The notes: generated by a model not told the origin, from the letters alone. 64,000 nucleotides of DNA from Rhodococcus sp. KBS0724 (GCF_005938745.2 NZ_VCBX02000001.1:4540501-4604500); one strand, 5' to 3'; shown: positions 8,568-18,668, numbered from the stretch's first letter. Numbers and translations: made by a program.

Positions 8568-9116
8568 CTAGTCCTTCTTGGCCTCGGGGGCGTCGGCCGC
8601 AGTTGCGGTCTCGTCCTCGATAGCTTCGACAACTGCATCGGCGTTCTCGACCTCAGCTTCGGTTGCCTCGGCCTCAACGGCCTCGACGACGTTCTCTGCG
8701 GCGGGAGCATCCTGCGAAGCCTTGACGCGACGTGCGCGGTCAGCCTCGGAGGTGACGGTCTTTTCCTTGACGAGCTCGATGATTGCCATCGGAGCGTTGT
8801 CGCCCTTGCGGGGGATCGTCTTGATGATGCGGGTGTATCCACCGTTACGGTCCGCGTAGAACGGGCCGATCTCGGCGAACAGGGTGTGAACGACATCCTT
8901 GTTGCGGATGACCTTCAGCACCTCACGACGGTGAGCCAGCGTGCCGGCCTTGGCGTGCGTGACGAGCTTCTCGGCGTAGGGGCGCAGTGCCTTGGCCTTG
9001 GACTCGGTGGTGGTGATGCGACCGTGCTCGAAGAGCGCGGTAGCCAGATTGGCGAAAATCGCCTTCTGGTGGGAAGCCGACCCGCCGAAGCGGGCACCCT
9101 TCTTGGGCTTGGGCAT
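8568..9116 (-). CDS. rplQ: 50S ribosomal protein L17
   Basis: 182 residues. L17 is a large-subunit protein near the peptide exit tunnel. The conserved core is [53 protein letters not shown] in outline. After about residue 125 comes an Ala/Glu-rich acidic tail of roughly 50 residues ([18 protein letters not shown] region), a common actinobacterial extension absent from the 127-residue E. coli protein. It follows rpoA with a 29 bp gap, the usual alpha-operon order. Confidence 0.97.
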   Translation of the reverse strand: MPKPKKGARFGGSASHQKAIFANLATALFEHGRITTTESKAKALRPYAEKLVTHAKAGTLAHRREVLKVIRNKDVVHTLFAEIGPFYADRNGGYTRIIKTIPRKGDNAPMAIIELVKEKTVTSEADRARRVKASQDAPAAENVVEAVEAEATEAEVENADAVVEAIEDETATAADAPEAKKD

Positions 9117-9145
9117 GATGATCTCCTAGTAAAGGACCTGAGCTG

Positions 9146-10207
9146 CTACAGCTGTTCGGTCTCGGCGTAGTCCTCGGTACCGTCGGCATCGCCGAAGGAA
9201 CCGGCATCGGTGTCACTCCACGTTCCGGTGGCGGCGTCGTAGCCTGCAACGGTCGTGGGATCGAAGGATGCGGGGCTGTCCTTGAGGGACAGGCCGAGCG
9301 AATGCAGCTTGACCTTGACCTCGTCGATGGACTTCTGTCCGAAGTTGCGGATGTCGAGCAGATCGGACTCGGTACGGCCGACAAGCTCACCGACGGTGTG
9401 AACACCTTCGCGCTTGAGGCAGTTGTAGGAACGGACCGTGAGGTCCAGATCCTCGATGGGGAGTCCGAAGGATGCGATGTGATCGGCCTCGGCGGGCGAG
9501 GGTCCGATCTCGATGCCTTCTGCTTCGACGTTCAGCTCACGGGCCAGGCCGAAGAGCTCAACCAGGGTCTTGCCCGCAGAAGCGAGCGCGTCCCGTGCGG
9601 TGATGGAGTTCTTCGTTTCCACGTCGAGAACGAGCCGATCGAAGTCGGTGCGCTGTTCGACGCGAGTGGCCTCCACCTTGTAGGTGACCTTGAGCACCGG
9701 CGAGTAGATCGAGTCGACCGGAATGCGGCCGATCTCTGCGCCGGACGCCTTGTTCTGGACGGCGGGGACATAGCCACGACCGCGCTCGACTACGAGCTCG
9801 ATCTCCAGCTTGCCCTTGTCGTTCAGGGTGGCGATGTGCAGATCAGGGTTGTTCACGATGACGCCGGCCGGGGGCACGATGTCGCCTGCAGTAACAGCGC
9901 CGGGGCCCTGCTTGCGGACGTACATGGTGACCGGCTCGTCCTCTTCGGAGCTCACGACGAGGCCCTTGAGGTTCAGGATGATGTCGGTGACGTCTTCCTT
10001 GACTCCGGGGACCGTGGTGAACTCGTGGAGAACGCCGTCGATGCGGATGCTGGTGACAGCAGCGCCGGGGATCGACGAGAGCAGCGTGCGGCGCAGCGAA
10101 TTGCCGAGCGTGTACCCGAAACCTGGCTCCAGGGGCTCGATGACGAACTTCGAGCGGTTATCAGCGATGACCTCTTCGGTCAGCGTGGGTCGCTGAGAAA
10201 TGAGCAT
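9146..10207 (-). CDS. rpoA: DNA-directed RNA polymerase subunit alpha
   Basis: 353 residues. The N-terminal domain (about 1-230) dimerises and scaffolds beta/beta' assembly ([29 protein letters not shown] region). The C-terminal domain (about 245-315; [23 protein letters not shown] and [16 protein letters not shown]) contacts UP elements and activators. A 30-residue acidic tail follows. AGGAGG precedes the ATG. It sits between rpsD and rplQ. The 120 bp gap to rpsD holds a hairpin that could adjust its expression relative to the ribosomal genes. Confidence 0.98.
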   Translation of the reverse strand: MLISQRPTLTEEVIADNRSKFVIEPLEPGFGYTLGNSLRRTLLSSIPGAAVTSIRIDGVLHEFTTVPGVKEDVTDIILNLKGLVVSSEEDEPVTMYVRKQGPGAVTAGDIVPPAGVIVNNPDLHIATLNDKGKLEIELVVERGRGYVPAVQNKASGAEIGRIPVDSIYSPVLKVTYKVEATRVEQRTDFDRLVLDVETKNSITARDALASAGKTLVELFGLARELNVEAEGIEIGPSPAEADHIASFGLPIEDLDLTVRSYNCLKREGVHTVGELVGRTESDLLDIRNFGQKSIDEVKVKLHSLGLSLKDSPASFDPTTVAGYDAATGTWSDTDAGSFGDADGTEDYAETEQL

Positions 10208-10272
10208 TGGTATTTCCTCCTGTACGGACGTCCACTATTTGACGCCCACGATGGGAAAGGGCTTGCGGCCCC

Positions 10273-10312
10273 GTGCGCCTTTCCAGTAGTCGGAACTACC
10301 GAAAAGGCGCAC
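10273..10312 (-). promoter_or_regulatory. Hairpin in the rpsD-rpoA gap
   Basis: GTGCGCCTTT (10273-10282) pairs with AAAGGCGCAC (10303-10312), with an inner GTAGT/ACTAC stem (10286-10290 with 10295-10299). On the minus strand it lies downstream of rpsD and about 65 bases before rpoA. It could be an attenuator, an RNase-processing site or a stability element. Confidence 0.5.
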
Positions 10313-10327
10313 AGGGCGCGGAGCACC

Positions 10328-10933
10328 TTACTTCGAGTAGTACTCGACGATGAGCTGTTCCTGCAGAGCAATGTCGATCTGCGCACGCTCGGGAAGCTGG
10401 TGAACCAGGATCCGCAGACGCGAGCCGACAACCTGCAGCCACGCGGGAACCGGGCGATCGCCGACGGTCTCACGGGCAACCTGGAACGGAAGCGTTGCGA
10501 GCGACTTCTCCTTGACATCGATGATGTCGTACTGCGAGACGCGGTAGCTCGGGATGTCGACCTTCTTGTTGTTCACGAGAAGGTGACCGTGCGTGACCAG
10601 CTGACGTGCCTGACGGCGCGTACGAGCGAGGCCTGCGCGGTACACGACGTTGTCGAGACGCGACTCCAGGATGGTGAGCAGGTTCTCGCCGGTCTTACCG
10701 GGGCGGTTGTTCGCCTCCTTGTAGTACAGACGGAACTGCTTCTCCATGACGCCGTAGGTGAAGCGAGCCTTCTGCTTCTCCTGCAGCTGGAGCAGGTACT
10801 CGCTCTCCTTGATACGCGCGCGGCCGTGCTGTCCGGGCGGGTACGGGCGACGCTCGAATGCCTGGTCGCCTCCAACGAGGTCGACGCGCAGACGACGCGA
10901 CTTGCGGGTGATGGGTCCGGTATAACGTGCCAT
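10328..10933 (-). CDS. rpsD: 30S ribosomal protein S4
   Basis: 201 residues. S4 is a primary 16S rRNA binder that nucleates small-subunit assembly. It begins MARYTGPITRKSRRL and has the S4 RNA-binding fold in RLDNVVYRAGLARTRRQARQLVTHGHLLVNNKKV (about residues 90-125). It lacks the N-terminal zinc cysteine motif found in some bacteria. It is located between rpsK (24 bp upstream) and rpoA. In many bacteria S4 feeds back on its own operon; no such site can be proven here. Confidence 0.98.
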   Translation of the reverse strand: MARYTGPITRKSRRLRVDLVGGDQAFERRPYPPGQHGRARIKESEYLLQLQEKQKARFTYGVMEKQFRLYYKEANNRPGKTGENLLTILESRLDNVVYRAGLARTRRQARQLVTHGHLLVNNKKVDIPSYRVSQYDIIDVKEKSLATLPFQVARETVGDRPVPAWLQVVGSRLRILVHQLPERAQIDIALQEQLIVEYYSK

Positions 10934-10957
10934 GATTTTCTACCTATTCCTTCCCGC

Positions 10958-11371
10958 TTATACCCGACGCCGCTTGGGCGGACGGCAGCCGTTGTGCGGC
11001 TGGGGAGTTACATCGGAAATGGTGCCGACCTCGAGGCCTGCGGCCTGGAGCGAACGAATCGCGGTCTCGCGACCCGAACCCGGTCCCTTGACGAAGACGT
11101 CAACCTTCTTGACACCGTGCTCCTGCGCCTTGCGGGCAGCGCTCTCAGCAGCAAGCTGAGCGGCGAAGGGAGTCGACTTACGCGAACCCTTGAAGCCGAC
11201 GTGTCCCGAAGACGCCCAGGAAATGACATTTCCGGCGGGGTCCGTGATGGACACGATGGTGTTGTTGAAGGTGCTCTTGATGTGAGCGGCGCCGTGCGGG
11301 ATGTTCTTCTTATCCCTGCGACGCGTCTTCTGGGTCTTCTTCGGACCGGTGCTACGTGACTTCGGGGGCAT
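10958..11371 (-). CDS. rpsK: 30S ribosomal protein S11
   Basis: 137 residues. S11 forms part of the platform that holds the mRNA-tRNA in the E/P sites. Recognised by [18 protein letters not shown], the [18 protein letters not shown] block and the C-terminal [18 protein letters not shown]. The N-terminus is basic ([21 protein letters not shown]). Its ATG overlaps the rpsM stop by one base (TAATG), indicating coupled translation. Confidence 0.98.
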   Translation of the reverse strand: MPPKSRSTGPKKTQKTRRRDKKNIPHGAAHIKSTFNNTIVSITDPAGNVISWASSGHVGFKGSRKSTPFAAQLAAESAARKAQEHGVKKVDVFVKGPGSGRETAIRSLQAAGLEVGTISDVTPQPHNGCRPPKRRRV

Positions 11372-11745
11372 TACTTCGCCTTCTTCTTGCCGGCAATGGT
11401 GCGCTTCGGACCCTTACGGGTACGGGCGTTGGTCTTGGTGCGCTGACCACGCACGGGCAGACCACGACGGTGGCGCAGGCCCTGGTAGCAGCCGATCTCG
11501 ATCTTGCGACGGATGTCGGCCTGAACCTCGCGGCGAAGGTCACCCTCAACCTTGAGCGACTCCTCGATGTACTCGCGGAGCTTTGCCAGGTCCTCGTCCG
11601 AGAGGTCCTTGCTCCGGAGATCCGGGTTGACGCCGGTGGCGTCAAGGATTTCCTTGGAGCGGGTACGGCCGATGCCGTAGATGTATGTCAGTGCGATCTC
11701 CATACGCTTTTCGCGAGGAAGATCAACACCAGAGAGACGTGCCAT
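11371..11745 (-). CDS. rpsM: 30S ribosomal protein S13
   Basis: 124 residues from ATG 11745 ([19 protein letters not shown]). The upstream in-frame extension to 11886 is not part of the family. S13 sits in the head of the small subunit, contacting tRNA and L5 at the subunit bridge. [19 protein letters not shown] is the helix-two-turn-helix, and the C-terminus is the usual [19 protein letters not shown] tail. It is preceded by a 249 bp gap after rpmJ and coupled to rpsK. Confidence 0.97.
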   Translation of the reverse strand: MARLSGVDLPREKRMEIALTYIYGIGRTRSKEILDATGVNPDLRSKDLSDEDLAKLREYIEESLKVEGDLRREVQADIRRKIEIGCYQGLRHRRGLPVRGQRTKTNARTRKGPKRTIAGKKKAK

Positions 11746-11994
11746 GTTGGCATTTCCTATCGGTGTGCGGAGGTCTGCTCCCAGCCCATCCCCTGTGCCT
11801 CTTGCCGAGTAACCACGTCCGAGAACGTGGCTGGTCTCATCAACTAACTCAGTGGGGCCCCGGCCTCCGTGCCGGGGGTGAACCATTGTCCGACCTTGTC
11901 GATCGGTAAACGATCGCGTGGGGTCTCGTCAACAATGGCTGGTACTGGAAGGTCTTCTTTGCTTGTTGCCAAGCAGATCTTCGAAAAGCTAGAT

Positions 11995-12108
11995 CTAGCC
12001 CTGACGCTGCTTGTGACGCAGGTTCTCGCAGATCACCATGACCCGGCCGTTACGGCGGATTACTTTGCACTTTTCGCAGATCTTCTTGACGCTCGGCTGA
12101 ACCTTCAC
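11995..12108 (-). CDS. rpmJ: 50S ribosomal protein L36
   Basis: 37 codons, too short for most gene finders, read directly: GTG start at 12108, [19 protein letters not shown], then [18 protein letters not shown] and stop TAG. The zinc ligands C-x2-C...C...H are all present (CEKC, the cysteine of VICEN, and the histidine of LRHK), so this is the zinc-binding (C+) paralogue. It lies between infA and rpsM in the standard alpha-operon order. The start is GTG rather than ATG. Confidence 0.95.
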   Translation of the reverse strand: MKVQPSVKKICEKCKVIRRNGRVMVICENLRHKQRQG

Positions 12109-12199
12109 GTCTTCTGATCTCCTGTTTTGTCGCAGTCCACCAAGGTGAAACCCTGGCAGACGTACTTCTCCCTGACCCAGGTCAGATCCGGGAAGTTCG

Positions 12200-12421
12200 T
12201 TACTTGTAGCGGTAAACGATGCGTCCGCGCGACAAATCGTAGGGCGAGAGCTCTACGACAACGCGATCTTCCGGGAGGATGCGAATGTAGTGCTGACGCA
12301 TCTTTCCGCTGATGTGGGCGAGGACCTTGTGGCCATTCTCGAGCTCAATGCGGAACATCGCATTGGGCAGCGGCTCGACTACTCGTCCTTCGACCTCGAT
12401 GGCCCCGTCTTTCTTAGCCAT
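12200..12421 (-). CDS. infA: Translation initiation factor IF-1
   Basis: 73 residues from ATG 12421 ([20 protein letters not shown]), preceded by GGAGG five bases upstream; the longer frame to 12460 is not conserved. IF-1 is a single OB-fold protein that occupies the A site of the 30S subunit and supports IF2/IF3. [25 protein letters not shown] and the C-terminal [12 protein letters not shown] are diagnostic. It is the first gene of the infA-rpmJ-rpsM-rpsK-rpsD-rpoA-rplQ unit, with a predicted promoter about 170 bp upstream. Confidence 0.98.
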
Positions 12422-12590
12422 ATCCTCCGCGATCCGTTTGGTTTGGCATGCTTCGTGCATCGGCTTCCGTTACATTGGCACGCAATGGTTTCTTCATCGA
12501 CATGATTTTTACATCGACTCGGTGCGTTGTTCCCCGTAGCGGCAGTCCTTCACACACAAGCTGTCGACACGCATGGCGCACCGCCTAGCT

Positions 12591-12619
12591 ATGCTACGCG
12601 AAGAGAACGACCAGGCCAA
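12591..12619 (-). promoter_or_regulatory. Predicted infA operon promoter
   Basis: On the minus strand TTGGCC (12614-12619), a 17 bp spacer and TAGCAT (12591-12596) lie upstream of infA, implying a leader of about 160 nucleotides. The rest of the gap 12422-12776 holds the map terminator and no recognisable gene. Confidence 0.4.
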
Positions 12620-12687
12620 ATGCACCTCCCCCCGGACACCGCATCTCGGCGGCAATCCATGCATCGACGGCCACCCAAACGGCGAAC

Positions 12688-12720
12688 GAAAAAGTCCCGA
12701 CCCAGGTGGGATCGGGACTT
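12688..12720 (-). terminator. Rho-independent terminator after map
   Basis: On the minus strand AAGTCCCGA (complement of 12712-12720) pairs with TCGGGACTT (complement of 12692-12700), and a TTTTT run follows at 12688-12694. This is a textbook intrinsic terminator. It closes the secY-adk-map unit before the infA promoter. Confidence 0.85.
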
Positions 12721-12776
12721 CTCGAACAGCGAATCACTCTCGCCGTCAACACTTGTCGAGCACTGGAGCAGAAGAA

Positions 12777-13574
12777 CTACTCCGGCCGCAACGTCAGAAT
12801 TCGTGGGCCGTCCGCCGTGACGGCAACCGTGTGCTCCCAATGAGCAGCACGCGAACCGTCTGTGGTCACCACAGTCCAGTCGTCTTCGAGAATCACGGTA
12901 TCCGTGGTCCCCAGGGTCAACATCGGTTCGATCGCCAAGCACGACCCGATCACCAACTCGGGCCCCTTGCCCGGGGCACCTTCGTTGGCCAAGAACGGAT
13001 CCATGTGCATCTCACGACCGATACCGTGACCGCCGTAGCCGTCGACGATTCCGTATGAACGGCCGTGTAGCTTCTCGGCAGCGTGGGTGCCGACCTCGAT
13101 GGCATGCGACACGTCCGTCAGACGGTTGCCAGCGATCATCGCCGCAATGCCGGCTTCCATCGACAACCGAGTCGCTTCACTCAGGTCTCGATCGGCTGCA
13201 CTGATCTCGCCGACGCCGAACGTCCACGCGGAGTCTCCGTGCCAACCGTCGAGGATCGCGCCGCAGTCGATGGACACCAGGTCCCCCTCGGCGAGGATGT
13301 CCTGCGCCGACGGGATCCCGTGAACAACCCGGTCGTTGACCGAAGAACAGATCGAACCGGTGAAACCGTTGTAACCGAGGAATGACGGCACCGCTCCGGC
13401 ATCGCGGATGACAGACTCGGCAACCGCATCCAACTCCAGGGTGCTGACACCGGGCTTTGCCGCAGCGCGTACCGCCACCAACGCCGATCCCACGATTGCG
13501 CCGGCCGCAGCCATTGCGTCGAGTTCACCCGCGGAGCGGAACGGAACAACCTTGCGTTTACGCCCGAAAACCAT
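12777..13574 (-). CDS. map: Methionine aminopeptidase, type I
   Basis: 265 residues. It removes the initiator methionine from nascent proteins and uses two divalent metal ions. The five metal ligands are visible: D in [11 protein letters not shown] in [11 protein letters not shown] in [11 protein letters not shown] in LAIEPMLTL and E in HWEHTVAV. There is no N-terminal SH3-like extension, so it is the short actinobacterial form. The ATG overlaps the adk stop by one base. The gene ends the secY-adk-map unit and is followed by a strong intrinsic terminator. Confidence 0.96.
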   Translation of the reverse strand: MVFGRKRKVVPFRSAGELDAMAAAGAIVGSALVAVRAAAKPGVSTLELDAVAESVIRDAGAVPSFLGYNGFTGSICSSVNDRVVHGIPSAQDILAEGDLVSIDCGAILDGWHGDSAWTFGVGEISAADRDLSEATRLSMEAGIAAMIAGNRLTDVSHAIEVGTHAAEKLHGRSYGIVDGYGGHGIGREMHMDPFLANEGAPGKGPELVIGSCLAIEPMLTLGTTDTVILEDDWTVVTTDGSRAAHWEHTVAVTADGPRILTLRPE

Positions 13575-14119
13575 TACTTACCCAGCGCTGCCAGGGCGCG
13601 AGCGTTGACTTCTTCGACCTCGCCGATCGCGTCGACGGAGACGATGCTGTCCTTGTAGTAGTCGAACAGCGGCGACGTCTCGTCGCGGTAGACCCGGAGG
13701 CGGTTGCGGATAACGTCCTCGGTGTCGTCTGCACGGCCGCGGGCAAGCATCCGCTCCACCACGATGTCTTCGTCGACGACGAAGGAGAGGACGCCGTCGA
13801 GCTTCGTATCGAGATCCTTCAGGATGCCTTCGAGGGCCTCTGCCTGATCCACCGAACGCGGGAATCCGTCGAGCAGGAATCCGTTGGCGGCATCCGGCTC
13901 GGCGATGCGTGCCTTCACCATGTCGTTGGTGATCGAGCTGGGAACAAGCTCACCGGCGTCGATGAACTTCTTCGCTTCCACACCGAGCGGGGTGGACTGG
14001 CCGATATTGGCTCGGAAGAGGTCACCCGTCGAGATATGGGGAACGCCGAACTTCTCGGACAGGATCGCGGCCTGGGTGCCCTTGCCGGCACCGGGAGGAC
14101 CAAGGAGGACAAGTCTCAC
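13574..14119 (-). CDS. adk: Adenylate kinase
   Basis: 181 residues, the short form with a reduced LID typical of mycobacteria and relatives. It interconverts ATP + AMP and 2 ADP. The P-loop is [13 protein letters not shown] (residues 5-17). The AMP-binding region [10 protein letters not shown] and the [13 protein letters not shown] motif follow. The start is GTG, overlapping the secY stop by 4 bp (GTGA), and the stop is fused to the map ATG, so three genes are translationally linked. Confidence 0.97.
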   Translation of the reverse strand: MRLVLLGPPGAGKGTQAAILSEKFGVPHISTGDLFRANIGQSTPLGVEAKKFIDAGELVPSSITNDMVKARIAEPDAANGFLLDGFPRSVDQAEALEGILKDLDTKLDGVLSFVVDEDIVVERMLARGRADDTEDVIRNRLRVYRDETSPLFDYYKDSIVSVDAIGEVEEVNARALAALGK

Positions 14120-15435
14120 TTGAGGAACCCTTCATAGTTGCGCTGCATTAGCTGACTCTCGATCTGCTTCACGGTGTCCAGGCCGACGCTGACCATGATC
14201 AGCACCGCGGTGCCACCGAACGGCAGGTTCTGCGCGCCGCCGCCATTCCCGATGTCGAGGAACAGATTGGGCAGAACAGCAATGGTGCCAAGGTAGATCG
14301 CACCCGGAAGGGTGATGCGACTCAGCACGTAGTTGAGATAGTCCGCGGTCGGCTGACCGGGACGGATACCTGGAATGAATCCACCGAACTTCTTCATCTC
14401 GTCGGCGCGCTCTTCTGGATTGAAGGTGATCGCGACGTAGAAGTACGTGAAGAACACGATAAGACCGAAGTAGATCAGGATGTACACCGGGTTGGCGGGA
14501 TTGACCAAGTAGGTGTTGATGATGCGCTGCCACCAACTGGGTTCGACCGCAGTGCTGGCCGACGTGAGCTGCGCAATCAGGTTGGGGAGGTACAGCAGCG
14601 ACGACGCGAAGATCACCGGGATGACACCGGCCTGGTTCACCTTGAGCGGCAGGTACGTCGACGAACCGCCGTACATCTTGCGTCCCACCATGCGCTTGGC
14701 GTACTGCACGGGGATTCGACGCTGGCCCTGCTCGACGAAAACGACGCCGGCAATGATCAGGAGTGCCGCGACGCAGACCAGAGCGAAGACCAGTGGACCG
14801 CGGCTGTCGAGAATCGACTTGCCTTCGCTCGGGATACGCGAGGCGATACCGGCGAAGATGAGGAGCGACATACCGTTACCGACACCGCGCTCGGTGATGA
14901 GCTCACCGAACCACATGACGAGTGCAGCGCCGGCAGTCATGACCAGCACCAGGATGATCAAGCCGAAGATCGACTTGTCGGCGATGATGTCGTCACAGCC
15001 CTGCAGTAGCTGTCCCCTAGCTGCGAGCGCAACGATGCCCGTCGACTGAAGCACAGCCAGAGCGATGGAGAGATAGCGCGTGTACTGCGTCATCTTGGCC
15101 TGGCCGGACTGGCCTTCCTTGCGAAGTTCCTCGAACTTCGGGATGACGACGGTCAGCAACTGAACGATGATGCTGGCGGTGATGTACGGCATGATGCCGA
15201 TCGCGAACACCGACAGCTGTAGGAGCGCTCCGCCGGAGAACAGGTTGATCAGCGAGTAGATACCGGCGGAGTCGCCGGAGTTGGCGATATCGATGCACTC
15301 ACGCACCCGGGCGTAGTCCATACCAGGTGACGGAAGCACTGCGCCGACCCGGTAAAGGGCTACCAGGCCGAGGGTGAAAAGGATCTTCCGCCTCAGGTCG
15401 GGTGTCCTGAGGGCCGAAACGAAGGCGGAAAGCAA
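14116..15435 (-). CDS. secY: Protein translocase subunit SecY
   Basis: 439 residues from a TTG start at 15435, preceded by AGGAGG with 4-base spacing; the resulting N-terminus [22 protein letters not shown] matches actinobacterial SecY. A longer frame to 15531 has no such support. SecY forms the ten-helix protein-conducting channel. Recognisable blocks are the plug region [30 protein letters not shown], the loop FEELRKEGQ, and the cytosolic loop with [16 protein letters not shown] rare TTG start on an essential gene suggests a limited initiation rate. The gene is separated from rplO by 239 bp. Confidence 0.95.
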   Translation of the reverse strand: MLSAFVSALRTPDLRRKILFTLGLVALYRVGAVLPSPGMDYARVRECIDIANSGDSAGIYSLINLFSGGALLQLSVFAIGIMPYITASIIVQLLTVVIPKFEELRKEGQSGQAKMTQYTRYLSIALAVLQSTGIVALAARGQLLQGCDDIIADKSIFGLIILVLVMTAGAALVMWFGELITERGVGNGMSLLIFAGIASRIPSEGKSILDSRGPLVFALVCVAALLIIAGVVFVEQGQRRIPVQYAKRMVGRKMYGGSSTYLPLKVNQAGVIPVIFASSLLYLPNLIAQLTSASTAVEPSWWQRIINTYLVNPANPVYILIYFGLIVFFTYFYVAITFNPEERADEMKKFGGFIPGIRPGQPTADYLNYVLSRITLPGAIYLGTIAVLPNLFLDIGNGGGAQNLPFGGTAVLIMVSVGLDTVKQIESQLMQRNYEGFLK

Positions 15436-15613
15436 AGATCCTCCTGGCACGACGGTTGGGGGCAGATCTTTTGACCTGCCGAACTTCAGAACTCTAACAG
15501 TCAACTTATGGGAGCTATACGAGCCGACCACGAAATTCGGGTAAGCCGAAGATACAACCAGTGTGCCTTACCCCGTCGACGGGGCCACACTTTCGGGACG
15601 AACCGCACAGACG

Positions 15614-15655
15614 CCGATGGCCGCAGCACAGCAAATGCTGCGCTGCGGCCATCGG
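15614..15655 (-). terminator. Hairpin between rplO and secY
   Basis: CCGATGGCCGCAGC (15614-15627) pairs with 15642-15655, and the stem continues inside as AGCA/TGCT. It begins about 20 bases after the rplO stop. There is no U tract. It probably ends most spc transcripts; secY would then need its own promoter in 15436-15610, where I could not identify a convincing one. Confidence 0.6.
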
Positions 15656-15674
15656 ACTAGCTACGCGTGATTAC

Positions 15675-16118
15675 TCACAGCTCGGTGGCGGAACCACCGG
15701 CAGCAGCAATCTTTTCCTTGGCGGAGCCGGTGAACTTGTCGACGGTCACCTGAACGGCAACAGTCAGTTCGCCGTCGCCCAGAACCTTGACGAGCTGGTT
15801 CTTGCGGACTGCGCCCTTGGCAACGAGATCCTCGACCGTGATTGCTCCACCTTCGGGGAACAGACGGGCGATGTCGCCGACATTGACGACCTGGTACTCG
15901 GTGCGGAAGGGGTTCTTGAAGCCCTTGAGCTTGGGCAGACGCATGTGAAGCGGCATCTGTCCACCCTCGAAGCCCACGCGCACGGTGTTACGTGCCTTGG
16001 TGCCCTTGGTACCGCGACCTGCGGTCTTACCACGCTTGCCGCCCTCGCCGCGTCCAACACGAATCTTGTTGGACTTGGATCCGGGAGCGGGGCGCAGGTG
16101 GTGCAGTTTGATGGTCAT
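15675..16118 (-). CDS. rplO: 50S ribosomal protein L15
   Basis: 147 residues. L15 is a late-assembly large-subunit protein. The Gly/Arg-rich N-terminal extension [20 protein letters not shown] (split by the rRNA it penetrates) and [18 protein letters not shown] are diagnostic. The C-terminal globular part ends in [10 protein letters not shown]. It follows rpmD by 2 bp and is the last ribosomal gene before the secY gap. Confidence 0.97.
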   Translation of the reverse strand: MTIKLHHLRPAPGSKSNKIRVGRGEGGKRGKTAGRGTKGTKARNTVRVGFEGGQMPLHMRLPKLKGFKNPFRTEYQVVNVGDIARLFPEGGAITVEDLVAKGAVRKNQLVKVLGDGELTVAVQVTVDKFTGSAKEKIAAAGGSATEL

Positions 16119-16120
16119 GG

Positions 16121-16300
16121 TTAGACCTCCTCAACTGTTACGAGGTGGCGCACCACGTTGATCAGACCGCGGTTCTGTGCGTTGTCCTCACGAACAACGG
16201 TCTGACGGATGCCCTTGAGACCGAGCGTGCGCAGAGAATCCTTCTGGTTCTGCTTGGTCCCGATGATGCTCTTGATCTGAGTGACCTTGAGATCTGCCAT
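16121..16300 (-). CDS. rpmD: 50S ribosomal protein L30
   Basis: 59 codons, below the usual length cut-off, read directly: ATG at 16300, then [19 protein letters not shown], the [21 protein letters not shown] block and [17 protein letters not shown], stop TAA at 16121. This is a complete bacterial L30. Its ATG overlaps the rpsE stop by one base and rplO starts 2 bp after it, so expression is tightly coupled within the spc operon. Confidence 0.96.
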   Translation of the reverse strand: MADLKVTQIKSIIGTKQNQKDSLRTLGLKGIRQTVVREDNAQNRGLINVVRHLVTVEEV

Positions 16301-16971
16301 TACTTCACACTCCCAGCAGCCTGTGCGCGAGCGCGCAGCATGCCGGCGGGTGCAACCTCTTCGAGGGTGAGGCCGCGGCGAGCCGCAACTTCCTCGGGAC
16401 GCTGCAGACCCTTGAGCGCAGCAACGGTCGCGTGCACGACGTTGATGGCGTTGTCGCTACCGAGCGACTTCGACAGGATGTCCGCGATACCAGCGCACTC
16501 CAGCACGGCACGCACCGCGCCACCGGCGATAACACCGGTACCGGGGCTTGCCGGGCGAAGCATGACGATGCCGGCAGCAGCCTCACCCTGAACGGGGTGA
16601 GTGATGGTGTTGCCGATCATCGGGACGCGGAAGAAGCTCTTGCGAGCCTCCTCGACACCCTTCTGGATGGCCGCGGGAACTTCCTTGGCCTTTCCGTAGC
16701 CGACGCCGACCAGTCCGTTGCCGTCTCCGACGATCACGAGGGCGGTGAAGCTGAAGCGACGACCACCCTTGACGACCTTGGAGACGCGGTTGATCGTGAC
16801 AACGCGCTCGATGAACTGTGACTTCTCCGCAGCGTTTCCGCCACGGCCACCGTCGCGACGGTCACGGCCGCCACCACGGTTGTCCCCACGAGCGTTGCTG
16901 TTGTCGCCGCTGTTGGGGCCATTCTGTCCGGCGGGTCCGCTTCCGCCGTCACGCCTTTGACGTCCCGGCAT
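16300..16971 (-). CDS. rpsE: 30S ribosomal protein S5
   Basis: 223 residues. S5 acts in decoding fidelity and mRNA unwinding at the entry channel. The double-stranded-RNA-binding part is [23 protein letters not shown] and the C-terminal part has [17 protein letters not shown] and [15 protein letters not shown]. It has a 50-residue low-complexity N-terminal extension rich in Gly, Asn, Arg and Asp ([22 protein letters not shown] region), longer than in E. coli (166 residues) and common in actinobacteria. Confidence 0.97.
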   Translation of the reverse strand: MPGRQRRDGGSGPAGQNGPNSGDNSNARGDNRGGGRDRRDGGRGGNAAEKSQFIERVVTINRVSKVVKGGRRFSFTALVIVGDGNGLVGVGYGKAKEVPAAIQKGVEEARKSFFRVPMIGNTITHPVQGEAAAGIVMLRPASPGTGVIAGGAVRAVLECAGIADILSKSLGSDNAINVVHATVAALKGLQRPEEVAARRGLTLEEVAPAGMLRARAQAAGSVK

Positions 16972-17002
16972 CAGGCTGTCCTTCCGTTGAAAATGTTGGT
17001 CA

Positions 17003-17410
17003 TCAGAACTTCAACCCGCCTTCGCGAGCTGCGTCTGCCAAGGCCGCGATACGACCGTGGTAGCCGTGTCCGCCGTGGTCGAAGACCACTGCTTCCACGC
17101 CGGCAGCCTTCGCGCGCTCGGCGATCAGCTGACCGACCTTCGCGCTCGCAGCCTTCTTGTCGCCTTCGGCCACGCGCACGTCGGCTTCGATGGTCGACGC
17201 GGAAGCCAGAGTGTGGCCTGCCAGGTCGTCCACGAGCTGGACGTGGATGTGGCGTGAGGACCGGTTGACGACCAAGCGGGGACGCTCGGGCGTGCCGGAG
17301 ACCTTCTTGCGGAGACGGAAGTGACGACGTGTCTTCGAGAGACGACGCTTCGTGGACGCATCCTTGCCCAGCGGAATCCGCTTGGCTTTCTGGTTTGCAG
17401 TCTGGCTCAT
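17003..17410 (-). CDS. rplR: 50S ribosomal protein L18
   Basis: 135 residues from ATG 17410 ([20 protein letters not shown]). L18 binds 5S rRNA and carries it into the central protuberance. [24 protein letters not shown] and the C-terminal [27 protein letters not shown] are diagnostic. The longer frame to 17452 overlaps rplF and is not used. It lies 1 bp from rplF and 31 bp from rpsE. Confidence 0.97.
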   Translation of the reverse strand: MSQTANQKAKRIPLGKDASTKRRLSKTRRHFRLRKKVSGTPERPRLVVNRSSRHIHVQLVDDLAGHTLASASTIEADVRVAEGDKKAASAKVGQLIAERAKAAGVEAVVFDHGGHGYHGRIAALADAAREGGLKF

Positions 17411-17411
17411 A

Positions 17412-17951
17412 TCACTTACCCGTCTTTCCGACCTTGCGGCGGATCTGCTCACCCTCGTAACGCACGCCCTTACCCTTGTACGGGTCCGGACGACGGAGAC
17501 GACGGATGTTGGCCGAGATCTGCCCGACCTTCTGCTTGTCGATGCCGGACACCGAGAACCGGGTGGGCGACTCGACGACGAAGGTGATGCCTTCGGGAGC
17601 CTCGATCGGCACCGGGTGGCTGAAGCCGAGCGCGAACTCGAGGTCCTTGCCCTTCAGTGCCACACGGTAACCGACACCGTGGATTTCCATCTTCTTGGTG
17701 TAACCCTCGGTAACACCGGTGATGATGTTCGCAACCAAGGTCCGCGACAGACCGTGCAGCGCACGGCTGCGACGCTCGTCATCGGGGCGAGTGACGCTCA
17801 GGGAGCCGTCCTCAGCCTTGGCGATCTCGATGGGCTCGGCGATCGTCAGTGCCAGGGTGCCCTTGGGCCCCTTGACCGTGACGTCCTGGCCGGCGATCGT
17901 AACGTCGACGCCCGCTGGGACGTTGACCGGAATCTTTCCAATACGCGACAT
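17412..17951 (-). CDS. rplF: 50S ribosomal protein L6
   Basis: 179 residues. L6 lies near the sarcin-ricin loop and the factor-binding site. It has two homologous halves: [19 protein letters not shown] begins the first, and the second holds [18 protein letters not shown] and GFSHPV. The C-terminal [26 protein letters not shown] is the family signature. It is located between rpsH and rplR in standard order. Confidence 0.98.
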   Translation of the reverse strand: MSRIGKIPVNVPAGVDVTIAGQDVTVKGPKGTLALTIAEPIEIAKAEDGSLSVTRPDDERRSRALHGLSRTLVANIITGVTEGYTKKMEIHGVGYRVALKGKDLEFALGFSHPVPIEAPEGITFVVESPTRFSVSGIDKQKVGQISANIRRLRRPDPYKGKGVRYEGEQIRRKVGKTGK

Positions 17952-17966
17952 TGTGGTGGCCTCCCT

Positions 17967-18365
17967 CTACCAGACGTAGGCGAGGACTTCCCCGCCTACT
18001 CCTTGATTGGCCGCCTGGCGATCGGTGAGCAGACCGGACGACGTGGAGATGATCGCCACGCCGAGGCCTCCGAGGACCTTGGGCAGGTTGGTGGACTTCG
18101 CGTAAACCCGGAGACCGGGCTTGGAAACGCGACGCACGCCGGCGAGGCTACGCTCGCGGCTGGGGCCGTACTTCAGATCGACGATGAGGGTCTTGCCAAC
18201 CTCTGCGTCTTCGGTACGGAAGTCGGAGATGTAGCCCTCGCGCTTGAGGATCTCGGCAATGTTCGCCTTGATCTTCGAGTGGGGAAGCTTCACCTCATCG
18301 TGGTACGCCGTGTTGGCGTTGCGCAGACGCGTCAAGAAGTCTGCGATGGGGTCAGTCATGGTCAT
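17967..18365 (-). CDS. rpsH: 30S ribosomal protein S8
   Basis: 132 residues from ATG 18365 ([25 protein letters not shown]); a second ATG two codons on is possible. S8 binds the central domain of 16S rRNA and in E. coli is the translational repressor of the spc operon. The C-terminal [23 protein letters not shown] and GGEVLAYVW are signatures. This is the first gene of the rpsH-rplF-rplR-rpsE-rpmD-rplO segment, with its own predicted promoter at 18525-18554, giving a leader of about 150 nucleotides. Confidence 0.97.
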   Translation of the reverse strand: MTMTDPIADFLTRLRNANTAYHDEVKLPHSKIKANIAEILKREGYISDFRTEDAEVGKTLIVDLKYGPSRERSLAGVRRVSKPGLRVYAKSTNLPKVLGGLGVAIISTSSGLLTDRQAANQGVGGEVLAYVW

Positions 18366-18407
18366 AGGTCGACCTCGACACCTTTCTCGCTGTGGTTCCC
18401 ATGCAAC

Positions 18408-18424
18408 ACCGGACAAAGTCCGGT
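18408..18424. repeat. Small hairpin in the rpsH leader
   Basis: ACCGGAC (18408-18414) pairs with GTCCGGT (18418-18424) around an AAA loop. It lies in the predicted rpsH 5' leader, about 45 bases before the start codon. It is a possible structural or binding element. Confidence 0.4.
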
Positions 18425-18524
18425 CGTGGGCCTCCAGCAATTCGGCTGGGCCGTCCGACTTATGTCAGACGGCGTAAGTTACCGCACCGAGCTGAACGCA
18501 TGCGTCAGCCACGGCAACCGGTCT

Positions 18525-18554
18525 AGTGTAGGGAACATTGCTCGCCCTGTCCAA
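18525..18554 (-). promoter_or_regulatory. Predicted rpsH operon promoter
   Basis: On the minus strand TTGGAC (18549-18554), an 18 bp spacer and TACACT (18525-18530). The -10 box and the bases after it (AGACCGGTTGCC) belong to a 24-base block (18513-18536) that recurs with two mismatches upstream of rplN. The stretch 18366-18668 otherwise holds only this promoter and two hairpins. Confidence 0.6.
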
Positions 18555-18596
18555 CCAGGGTGTCCCCGATGTCTGGGAAATACCCGACAAATGCCG

Positions 18597-18632
18597 AATG
18601 GGCGTGGGTTCCCGAAGGAACCCACGCCCATT
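18597..18632 (-). terminator. Perfect 16 bp hairpin after rpsN
   Basis: AATGGGCGTGGGTTCC (18597-18612) pairs exactly with 18617-18632 around a CGAA loop, 37 bases after the rpsN stop. No long U tract follows. It probably separates the rplN-rplX-rplE-rpsN unit from the rpsH promoter. Confidence 0.75.
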
Positions 18633-18668
18633 CACAAGCGTGTGGTGACAAGACCCGAAGGTCTCAGA

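Noticed and set aside
9302..11359. 685-codon plus-strand frame opposite rpoA, rpsD and rpsK
   Set aside because: Three conserved ribosomal/polymerase genes occupy the other strand; long antisense frames are expected in high-GC DNA with C/G third positions.
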